A DNA stretch of 64,000 nucleotides from GWE2-42-39 sp963662895 (GTDB lineage Bacteria; Bacteroidota; Bacteroidia; Bacteroidales; Prolixibacteraceae): positions 1,054,001 to 1,118,000 of the forward strand of contig OY759981.1 of NCBI GenBank assembly GCA_963662895.1. Reading direction: 5' to 3'. This document shows, one piece after another, positions 26,618-34,449 of this stretch. A program made the translations under genes and the position numbers. The notes under the pieces are model-generated. The model did not search any database and had not been told where the DNA came from. It saw only the letters and a list, made by a program, of their open reading frames with translations. Positions within the stretch are counted from its first letter, which is position 1; each line of letters starts with the position of its first letter.

Positions 26618-29003
26618 ACGTAGTGCCTCCACCGGGTTCCTTGTGGCTGCTTTCCAACTCTGCCAACTAACCGTCAGCAACGCTATTCCCAATGCCAGCA
26701 CTCCGGCCAGGGCAAAGATCCACCAGCTTAAAGTGGTTTTGTAAGCAAAGTTTTCAAGCCATTTATTCATGGCGTAGTATGCAACGGGCGTGGCTATCAC
26801 AAAAGCGATTAGTACCCATTTTACGAAGTCGCGGTTGAGCATTGATAATATCTCAGAAATTTTTGCTCCGTTTACTTTGCGGATGCCGATTTCTTTGGTT
26901 CGGTTTTCTGCTGTATACGAAATCATCCCTAGCATGCCCAGAAATGAGAGCAAAAGGGCAAAAAATGAAAAGATTGATATAGTTTGTCCCAATACCTTTT
27001 CAGATTCGTAATTTTTGAAGTACGTTTCTTTAACATCCAAATAATCAAACTGATTGTTGGGAAACATTTTTTCCCAGGTTTTTTTCATGAAATTGAGGGT
27101 TGCTTCTTTCTTCCCCGGCTGAATTCTAAAGGTGAGATAGCCCGGGAAATTGTTGTGTTGCCCATATCTGAATATCATTGGAGGGGCCGGGTTCTTCAAC
27201 GAGGAAATAACAATATCTTTCATTACTCCAACCACTGGTTGTGGCTGGCCTTCGAAACTAAGTTTTATGAATTTTCCATCAATATCTTTCCATCTAAGTT
27301 TTTTCATGGCCGCTTCGTTAATGATAAATGCATTCCTGTCGTTTCTATAATCGTCAGAAAAAAAGCGTCCCGATGCCATTTGTGCCTGATAGACTTTCAA
27401 GTAATTTTTATCTACCGAAGTTGATTTCACTAAGCATTCGTCAATGTCGGCAGCTACCGGATTAATCGTAAAACTGTTGGGGAAATAGTATCCCGGGATA
27501 TCTTCGGAAATGGTTCCGGTAGAAATTCCATATTGAGTGCCAATCCTTTCCAATTCTGCCTGGTATAGTTTCGCTTTCTGATATTTTTCCCGGTACCCGG
27601 CTTCAATATTTCCGATCCTGATAGCTGTAAGGTTGTTGTTATTAAACCCAAGGTCAGCATTTTTCATCTCGTTGATTTGTTTATAGATAAACAATTGACA
27701 GATAACGAGCACAATGGTCAGTCCAAATTGAAAAACAGTAAAACTTCCCCGCATTCCTACCGCATATTTCAACCCTAACGAACCTTTTTTGAATATCCGG
27801 ACAGGTTTGACCTTCGAAAAAATTATTCCGGGTATCAATCCCGATATACTGGCAATAAATGCGACAATTGTAATCATCCCAATCCACACAACAGGGTTGC
27901 CGAATTGCGAGGTAACCGGACGTTTTACAAAATCCACAAAAACGGGAAGTACAAACCAGCACAAAGCAATTGCAAGAATAAGTGCAATAAAAGTTACCAC
28001 AAACGAAAAACTAACATGTTGCATGATTATTTGCCCGGAACCCGCTCCTGATATTTTGCGAATCCCCGAATTGATGTTCTGTTTAGTTGCTTGCGCTGTT
28101 GACAGACTTATAAAATTAATTACAGAAATGAAGAGGGTAAAAAATGCAATCATGCCCAGGATGAGCAGGTATTTAACAGAAACCGGCTCTACAAGCCCTC
28201 CGGTAAACCTATTGTCGAAATGTACCCCTTTAAAAGGCAGGATAAAATAGTTACTCCTGCCTTTCAGAAAATCTGGGAAATATTTATCAGGAATCTGCTG
28301 CAAATGTTTTTCAAACGATTCAGGCGCAACACCATCATTAAGGATTACAAAAGTGTTTAGCCCACCATGCTACCGGAAATTTGTCCCATTGTTTTGGGTT
28401 GATTCTTTCTGAAAACAGCACATCGAAACGAAAGGCAGAATTTTCAGGTATATCATAGAACATTCCTTCAATTGAAAATCGGGAACCTCCTATATTCAGG
28501 ACTTTCCCAACAGGGTTTTCATTACCGAATATCTGTCCTGACATTCGCTTAGATATCATGATTTTATTAGGATCCTGAAGAACATTTTTTGCGTTACCGA
28601 GTAAAATATTAAAGCCCAATATCGAAAAAACATCACTTTCGACCGAAGCCCCGGTAAAGCCGCTGTATGATAAATCGTTGTAGTTAACTTCAGCTTCTTT
28701 CCCTAAGATGTTGTTAAAACCTGCCACATATTTTACTTCAGAAAAATCGTCTTTCAGTGTTTGCGCTAAAGGACATGCAGTAGTTGCCCGGTAACTGCCA
28801 TCTTTCAAATCATGTGTTCCAATACAGAGAATTTTGTCAGCATTAGGATGAAAACAGTCAAACGACAGTTCGTAAACCAACAGAAGCACCATTAAGATAG
28901 TCATGCTTAAGCCGAGTGTTAATCCCAGAAGATTGAATAGGGTATATCTCCCGGAACTCTTGAATTGACGTAATATCTGTTTTATACTATTTGTGAGAAT
29001 CAT
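26609..29003 (-). pseudogene. P11, frameshifted duplicated MacB/FtsX-type permease
   Basis: Two open segments together form one permease. An N-terminal part (29003-28338, 221 codons) ends in an out-of-frame stop after AWWAKHFCNP. A C-terminal part (open from before 28303 to 26609) includes the array cassette. Reading the other frame across the junction gives GLNTFVILNDGVAPESFEKH, which restores the 'xFVLLxxG' strand seen in siblings. One extra base or two missing bases near 28355-28375 would repair it. Everything else is well preserved, with few signs of decay, so this is either a very recent mutation, a programmed or phase-type shift, or a sequence error. The first-half loop NINSGIRKISGAGSGQIIM is intact. 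Confidence 0.85.
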
Positions 29004-29018
29004 AATGCCTTTTTGTAT

Positions 29019-29092
29019 TTAAATGAGTTGTTCATACCTCAGTGCTTCCACCGGGTTTTGTGTAGCTGCACGCCAGCTTTGCCAGCTAACTG
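29019..29092 (-). pseudogene. Scar S4, orphan 3' tail of a lost permease
   Basis: The longest stub: on the minus strand it reads AVSWQSWRAATQNPVEALRYE, then Q-L-I and a TAA at 29019-29021. The normal stop codon has become CAA, and R in AATR has become Q, so it is no longer under selection. Homology ends near 29092, further from the stop than in the other scars. It lies 15 bp upstream of the P11 start. Confidence 0.82.
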
Positions 29093-29152
29093 CCTGAATC
29101 AGGATTACTCCTGATTTCATGACGGACTTTGATTTTTTCCTCCCCTCAAACG

Positions 29153-29185
29153 CTGTCAGGTCTCAGGTCTTGCAGACTCTGACAG
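29153..29185. repeat. Small dispersed palindrome (CTGTCAG...CTGACAG)
   Basis: Arms at 29153-29159 and 29179-29185 enclose GTCTCAGGTCTTGCAGACT. Related CCTGTCAGGGG text occurs at 57463-57475. It looks like a common intergenic repeat. The rest of the P12-S4 gap (29093-29261) holds nothing else I recognise. Confidence 0.45.
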
Positions 29186-29261
29186 GTTTTTCCGGTTTTC
29201 ATTCTCTTTGCTATAATAATCACAGTTCTCATTTCATCATTAAAAATCATAGTTCAAGACT

Positions 29262-31577
29262 TTACTCATATCGGAGAGCTTCCACCGGATTCCGTGTTGC
29301 AGCACGCCAACTCTGCCAGCTAACCGTTAGCAGCGCAATTCCCAAAGCCAACACTCCGGCCAGTGCAAATATCCACCAGCTTAGTGCGGTTTTGTAGGCA
29401 AAATTCTCGAGCCATTTATTCATGGCGTAGTAAGCAATTGGCGTGGCAATAATAAACGCAATGGCGACCCATTTCACAAAATTTTTGTTGAGCATGGAAA
29501 TCACTTCCGATATCCGGGCGCCATTCACCTTCCGGATACCAATTTCTTTCGTCTTTTGCTGCACGTAATATAACGACATAGCGAACAGGCCCATCACTGA
29601 TATTATAACAGTAAGGATTGTAAAATACTTTACTATCTCCCCAATCTTTTCTTCCCGGTCGTACCATTTATTAATGGCCTCCTCCATAAATGTCATGTTC
29701 AGCGGAATACCGTGTGTAAACTTATTATATGCTTCTTTAATTTTTTTTGTCGTTTCAAAGGTGTTGGCGCCTGATATTTTCACCAAAATACTCCAGGCGT
29801 AGGTATCCGGGTGCATCAGTGAAAAATAGGCCGGTCCGATTGTTTCCTTAAGGTTTGAAAAATGGAAATCTTTAACAACGCCGTAAACAGGACTCTCCTT
29901 TCCGTATATTTTTACAGAAACAGGTTTTTCCGGTAATTCCATTTCCCTGACAGCCGTTTCATTCAGCCAGATAGCGTCCTGCGTTAAAGCAGTGCCTGTC
30001 GGCATTACTTTCATCCCCATCATCCGGAAAAAAGACGTGTCAACCTTGAAAGTCTGAAAACTCATCGACTTCCCCTCGTAATCAAAAGAGTTGTTGTTTC
30101 CTCCATCCAAAGGACTGCCTGCAACATAGCAAACATGTTCAACCCCGGGTATTGATTCGAGGACTGATTTAAATGCTCCTTTTTGCTTTGTACTGATAGT
30201 GTTGTCTATTGACAAAATATTGGACTGGTTAAACCCCAGGTCAAAATTGCGCATGTATTTTGTTTGTTTGCTGATAAATAGGGAACTAATCATCAGAACG
30301 ATAATGATTAAATATTGAAACGCGATTAAAATTTTGGAATGATAATTTTTGCTTTTCATCCGGAATGCTCCTTTTACAACATCAACCGGGTTGAACCTGG
30401 AGATATTTACAGCCGGGATGATACCGGATAGAATACCTGTGATTATGGCTGCAACAGCTGATAATGCAACAAATTGCCAGCTCAGAGTATGTAGCAACCC
30501 AAGATGGGTGCCGAGTAATTGATTAAACACCGGTTCGAAAAGGAAACAAAGAAAAAGGGCAAGGATAAACGAAAACAGGGTGACCAGAACCGATTCGACT
30601 GTATATTGCAGCAGTATGCCCTGACGTTTACTGCCCATCAGTTTTTTGACGGCTATTTCTTTACTGCGTGTTCCTGCTTGTGCAATGGTAAGATTGATAT
30701 AATTAAGAACTGACAGGAACAGGATTAAAATAACAATGGCCGAAAGAACCTGTAATAACGTTTTACTGTTCTGCCTGATTCCCGGAGAGTAGGACGAACT
30801 AAAATAAACATCAGTAAGCGGTTCAAAAACTACTTCGTTTGCATAGCCCTTTTTATACATCCAGTTAACCTCTTTAAACAGCTTGAGTATTTCGGGCGCT
30901 TTTGCTGTTATATCGGTATTTGGTTTCTCCATTACATATAAGCCGAACGAGTTATTCCCGTAGGAATTAAGAAATTCGGAAATGCCCCATAAGTCGGGCA
31001 GCGAAGAAAAATCGACCAAAGCATCTGCTTTTTTGAAATGTGTATTTTCGGGTATATCGTCCATTATCCCGCCCAAAGTATATTCTATATGGTTATCAAT
31101 TTTTACGATACTTCCCAACTCCGGCATTTTACCGAATAGCTTAATTGCATAAGATTTTGTCAAAACAATCGATTTTTTCAGAAGAGCTGTTTCCGGATTT
31201 CCTGCAAGTAATGGGAAAGAGAACATTTTAAAAAATGCCGAATCAACCATCAAATAATTGATTTTGTATTTCTCCTCCGCATTAACAGAAGCAAAACCGT
31301 CCTGTTTATAACAACGGGTAAAAGCTTCCATTTCGGGATACTTATCCATCAAAAGCGATCCGGTGGGCGGGGCAAAACCGGAATAATCATCATGAACCAA
31401 CCGGAAAATGCGGTTTTTATTTACCTGAAAATTGTCCTTTGAATATTCCTGTTTGATGTAAAAACTTATTAGAATTACAAACATTAATGAGGCCGAAAAA
31501 CCGAAAATGGTAATCAAAGTATAAAGTTTATGCTTTGCCAGATGCTTCATAAAAGTTCTGATGTTCCTGCCAATCAT
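29262..31577 (-). CDS. P12, duplicated MacB/FtsX-type ABC permease
   Basis: 771 aa. TM1 is at about 17-38, periplasmic domain 1 runs to about 265, FtsX block 1 to about 395, TM5 near 415, periplasmic domain 2 to about 645, then TM6-8. The first-half loop KEIAVKKLMGSKRQGILLQY is divergent. The second-half loop KEIGIRKVNGARISEVISML and the final SWQSWRAATRNPVEALRYE are array-type. The segment before TM6, MTFMEEAINKWYDREEKIGE, departs from the FxDD pattern. It starts 80 bp after the P13 stop, a gap that contains a 36-bp repeat also found downstream of P16. Confidence 0.95.
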   Translation of the reverse strand: MIGRNIRTFMKHLAKHKLYTLITIFGFSASLMFVILISFYIKQEYSKDNFQVNKNRIFRLVHDDYSGFAPPTGSLLMDKYPEMEAFTRCYKQDGFASVNAEEKYKINYLMVDSAFFKMFSFPLLAGNPETALLKKSIVLTKSYAIKLFGKMPELGSIVKIDNHIEYTLGGIMDDIPENTHFKKADALVDFSSLPDLWGISEFLNSYGNNSFGLYVMEKPNTDITAKAPEILKLFKEVNWMYKKGYANEVVFEPLTDVYFSSSYSPGIRQNSKTLLQVLSAIVILILFLSVLNYINLTIAQAGTRSKEIAVKKLMGSKRQGILLQYTVESVLVTLFSFILALFLCFLFEPVFNQLLGTHLGLLHTLSWQFVALSAVAAIITGILSGIIPAVNISRFNPVDVVKGAFRMKSKNYHSKILIAFQYLIIIVLMISSLFISKQTKYMRNFDLGFNQSNILSIDNTISTKQKGAFKSVLESIPGVEHVCYVAGSPLDGGNNNSFDYEGKSMSFQTFKVDTSFFRMMGMKVMPTGTALTQDAIWLNETAVREMELPEKPVSVKIYGKESPVYGVVKDFHFSNLKETIGPAYFSLMHPDTYAWSILVKISGANTFETTKKIKEAYNKFTHGIPLNMTFMEEAINKWYDREEKIGEIVKYFTILTVIISVMGLFAMSLYYVQQKTKEIGIRKVNGARISEVISMLNKNFVKWVAIAFIIATPIAYYAMNKWLENFAYKTALSWWIFALAGVLALGIALLTVSWQSWRAATRNPVEALRYE

Positions 31578-31623
31578 ATTAATTTGTTTTTGTTAAAATT
31601 TTTAATGTTTTTCCATCTCGTTA

Positions 31624-31659
31624 ATCCTTCCATCCTGCAAATCCTGATTCTGACATTTT
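31624..31659. repeat. 36-bp dispersed repeat, copy 1 (P13-P12 gap)
   Basis: The stretch beginning ATCCTTCCATCCTGCAAATC and ending TGATTCTGACATTTT is identical at 41714-41749, between the ATPase gene and P16. In both places it directly abuts the 3' end of a gene of the operon. This could reflect shared ancestry of the two gene borders or a mobile intergenic repeat. Confidence 0.8.
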
Positions 31660-33970
31660 ACTCATATCTCAGCGCCTCCACCGGATTTCTCGTCGCCGCC
31701 CTCCAACTTTGCCAACTCACAGTTAACAACGCAATTCCCAACGCCAGTACACCGGCCAGGGCAAAGATCCACCAACTTAATGTGGTTTTGTAAGCAAAGT
31801 TTTCGAGCCATTTGTTCATGGCATAGTATGCGACAGGCGTGGCAATCACAAAGGCAATCACGACCCATTTGACAAAGTCTTTATTCAGCATTGTTAGTAT
31901 TTCCGAAACCTTTGCCCCGTTTACTTTGCGCACACCAATCTCTTTAGTACGCTGAACACAGATTTGGAATATTTGCCCCAACAGCCCCATTCCTGTAATT
32001 ATTAAAGCAATAACCGACAGAATACCGATGGCTTTGGCTAACCGTTCTTCTTTTTTGTATAATGAATTAAAGTATGAATCGTAGAAAGTATAGTCTAAAG
32101 GGTTATCCGGAATAAAAGTATCCCAAACTTTTTTTAAAGACTCTATTTGCTGTATTACATTACCTGGTGTTAGCCTGATGCTAAGACTATTTAAGTATTT
32201 TTCATCATAAGGAACTAAAACTACCGGCTCTATATTTGAATGAAAAGATGCTATATGAAAATCTTTGACTACCCCCACAACCTGAAGTCCTCCACGGTTA
32301 TTAAATTTTTTGTTTTCAATCGATTCCCATCCGTAACGTTTTACTGCTGCTTCGTTCATAAGGCAGGATTTCCCAACATCGGAAGGCATTAATTCCCTTC
32401 CTTCGGTTAATTTCAAACCAAACACATCGGAAAAGTCATTATCGACCAAAATAGATTTCAGATAAAAACTGTTTTCACCATTGCCACTCCCGTCATAACT
32501 ATTGATTCTTCCCGGAGTTCCAGCACTTAACGATGCCTTCTTTATAAAGGACAACTTCTCAACTTCCTGTTTAAAGGCTGTTGTTTCAGCATATTTGAAT
32601 GGCAGGTTTAAACGCACAAAATGTTCTTTTTCAAACCCAAGATCGGCATGTTTAACAAACCCAACCTGTTTCTGAATGGTTAACACAACAACAACCAAAA
32701 CAATGGAGGCGGCAAACTGAAATACTGTCAGGATACCGAAGCTTATCCTTTTCCCACGGGAAGAAGTGGTCCCTGAAAGAAAGCTCCTGATATCAAATTT
32801 CAAAAGCACATATAAAGTGGCCAGCACATTTATGACAATTACAACAATAATTATCGATATAAAAATGGTTAATATTAACGGGTCAAACAAATTGGCAAAA
32901 TCCAGTTCTTTTTGAAAAAGGCTGCTTGCCTGTGGCAAAAAGAGTCTGGCAAAAAGCAGGGATAATAAGACAGCAGCTCCAATTCCAAGAGAAATTTCGG
33001 TGAGGTAATAAAGTGCTAAATTAGAGCAGCCTGCGCCATTTATTTTTTTAATTCCGGTTTCTTTTAACCGTTTATGTTGCAGAGACACAGAGAAGTTAAA
33101 ATAATTGATGCAGGAAAGAATAATAATTAATAATCCTATAAAAACGAATATCCCGACTAAGGCTTTATTTCCCGTTTTATTTTCACTGCCTTCTATGCCT
33201 TTGGTGAAATAAATGTCCGTTAGTTTCTGTAATTCAACTTTTTCAACTCTGTTTTGAAAATTTTTGTGAGTATTATTTAATTTTTCAGGAAATGCCGGTA
33301 TATCAACCCCCTGGCGTAAGAGTATATAGTGGTTGGTAGGGGTATAACAATCCCCGTGATCGCAATGTTTAGCCAAACGAAAGTCTTCATTCTCCGCAAA
33401 TAGAAACATATCTGATTTAAGACTTGAGTTTTCAGGAAATTTTTTGATAACAGCCGTAACCGTTCCATCTAAAACGCCGGCAATATTAATGGTCTTTTCT
33501 AAGGGGGTTTCGTTAGGGAATAACGTATTTGCCAGCGATTCTGTAATGACAACTGAATTTTTAACTGTAAAAGGCGCATCACCATTTTTATCAACCTGAA
33601 TGGAAAAAATCTTAAAAAAGTCATTGGTTGTAGATGCAATCGTTTCGACAAAACAGGAATTTTTTCCGGCTATAACCGGTAATTCCCTGCCGGTATGATA
33701 TTCCAACGGGCAAGACGTTTCAACTTCGGGATATTGCTCACTCAAAACCTGGTTGATATTATAATCTAAATCACATTTTTGTTTTTCAGCATCCAACAAC
33801 CTGTAGATACGAGCATGGTTTGGGAAACAATGGTCAACAGTCAGTTCCTGGTAAACAAAAAGCGAAATGATAATACTGACTGCAAAGCCTATTGCAAATC
33901 CAAAAATATTCAGGAATGAGTACAGTTTATTCTTTTTTAGATTCCGAAAAGACAATTTTAAATTATGCAT
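31658..33970 (-). CDS. P13, duplicated MacB/FtsX-type ABC permease
   Basis: 770 aa, the sister of P10 by motif content (see P10). The two share DAKQ/DAEK, the VKHA-DLGF segment, the PGRI motif and YKKEER before TM6. The first-half loop is KETGIKKINGAGCSNLALYY. The C-terminal cassette is consensus, except for KEIGVRKVNGAKVSEILTML (V for I). Two cysteine pairs appear in periplasmic domain 1 (for example SCPLEYH and KNSCFVE, plus KHCDHGDC), more than in its sister. The start at 33970 lies 19 bp after scar S5. Confidence 0.95.
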   Translation of the reverse strand: MHNLKLSFRNLKKNKLYSFLNIFGFAIGFAVSIIISLFVYQELTVDHCFPNHARIYRLLDAEKQKCDLDYNINQVLSEQYPEVETSCPLEYHTGRELPVIAGKNSCFVETIASTTNDFFKIFSIQVDKNGDAPFTVKNSVVITESLANTLFPNETPLEKTINIAGVLDGTVTAVIKKFPENSSLKSDMFLFAENEDFRLAKHCDHGDCYTPTNHYILLRQGVDIPAFPEKLNNTHKNFQNRVEKVELQKLTDIYFTKGIEGSENKTGNKALVGIFVFIGLLIIILSCINYFNFSVSLQHKRLKETGIKKINGAGCSNLALYYLTEISLGIGAAVLLSLLFARLFLPQASSLFQKELDFANLFDPLILTIFISIIIVVIVINVLATLYVLLKFDIRSFLSGTTSSRGKRISFGILTVFQFAASIVLVVVVLTIQKQVGFVKHADLGFEKEHFVRLNLPFKYAETTAFKQEVEKLSFIKKASLSAGTPGRINSYDGSGNGENSFYLKSILVDNDFSDVFGLKLTEGRELMPSDVGKSCLMNEAAVKRYGWESIENKKFNNRGGLQVVGVVKDFHIASFHSNIEPVVLVPYDEKYLNSLSIRLTPGNVIQQIESLKKVWDTFIPDNPLDYTFYDSYFNSLYKKEERLAKAIGILSVIALIITGMGLLGQIFQICVQRTKEIGVRKVNGAKVSEILTMLNKDFVKWVVIAFVIATPVAYYAMNKWLENFAYKTTLSWWIFALAGVLALGIALLTVSWQSWRAATRNPVEALRYE

Positions 33971-33989
33971 GGTTATTGATTTTTATCTT

Positions 33990-34035
33990 TTACTCATACC
34001 TCAGCGCTTCCACCGGATTTCTCGTAGCCGCCCTC
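33990..34035 (-). pseudogene. Scar S5, orphan 3' tail of a lost permease
   Basis: 46 bp giving AATRNPVEALRYE and a TAA at 33990-33992. Homology stops at 34035, within a base or two of the S1, S3 and S2 breakpoints measured from the stop codon. Immediately beyond the break, at 34043, begins the inverted repeat of the element that carries the four-helix-bundle gene. So in this case the break coincides with an insertion edge. Confidence 0.85.
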
Positions 34036-34042
34036 TTTTTCA

Positions 34043-34446
34043 ATTAATGATGAGTAATGTGTAATTTATTTACTACTTGATTTAATGATTGCATATAAAA
34101 TTTTCAATACTTCAGTTAGGTCATTTCTAATTGAATCAAAGGCTTCTGTTTCTATATAGCCAGTATCCTTCAAAAGTCTTAGCCAATAGTCGGTTTCTCT
34201 GGCTTCTTTATAGGCAATACTCATTTTTGCTTTAAAATCAGCTTTTGAAATGCCACCGATGGCTTCTTCAACATTGGCTCCAACAGATGTTCCACTTCTC
34301 AATATTTGCTTACTGAGAACGTACTCTTTCTTTTCAGATGATAAGTGTTGGTACATTTTCACAATCCTTACCGCAAAATCGTAAGACTTTTTAATTATGA
34401 CATTATCCTTTTCATTCATATCAATTATTCATTACTCATTATTAAT
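34043..34446. mobile_element. 404-bp element with 17-bp terminal inverted repeats carrying a four-helix-bundle gene
   Basis: ATTAATGATGAGTAATG at 34043-34059 pairs with CATTACTCATTATTAAT at 34430-34446 with one mismatch. The single gene 34066-34419 fills the interior. No clear target-site duplication is visible. The arms are AT-rich, which weakens the case, but they coincide with the edges of homology to the surrounding permease array on both sides. Movement, if any, would need an enzyme supplied elsewhere. Confidence 0.5.
34066..34419 (-). CDS. Four-helix-bundle protein (23S rRNA IVP / Avd-like family)
   Basis: 117 aa, predicted almost entirely helical. Family hallmarks are visible: SYDFAVRIVKMYQHL in helix 1, SKQILRSGTSVGANVEEA in helix 2 (the 'R.s.SvgaNi.Ea' motif) and KEARETDYWLRLLKDTG in helix 3. 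Members were first seen in the intervening sequences of 23S rRNA genes. They are structurally related to Avd, the accessory protein of diversity-generating retroelements. The molecular role of free-standing copies is not known to me. There is no reverse transcriptase or 23S rRNA gene in this window. It is co-directional with the permeases, between P14 and scar S5, inside the inverted-repeat element. Confidence 0.92.
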   Translation of the reverse strand: MNEKDNVIIKKSYDFAVRIVKMYQHLSSEKKEYVLSKQILRSGTSVGANVEEAIGGISKADFKAKMSIAYKEARETDYWLRLLKDTGYIETEAFDSIRNDLTEVLKILYAIIKSSSK

Positions 34447-34449
34447 TAC

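Noticed and set aside
34066..34419. Diversity-generating retroelement
   Set aside because: The four-helix-bundle protein is Avd-like, but there is no reverse transcriptase, no template repeat, and the near-constant part of the permeases is the 3' end, the opposite of a variable-repeat layout.
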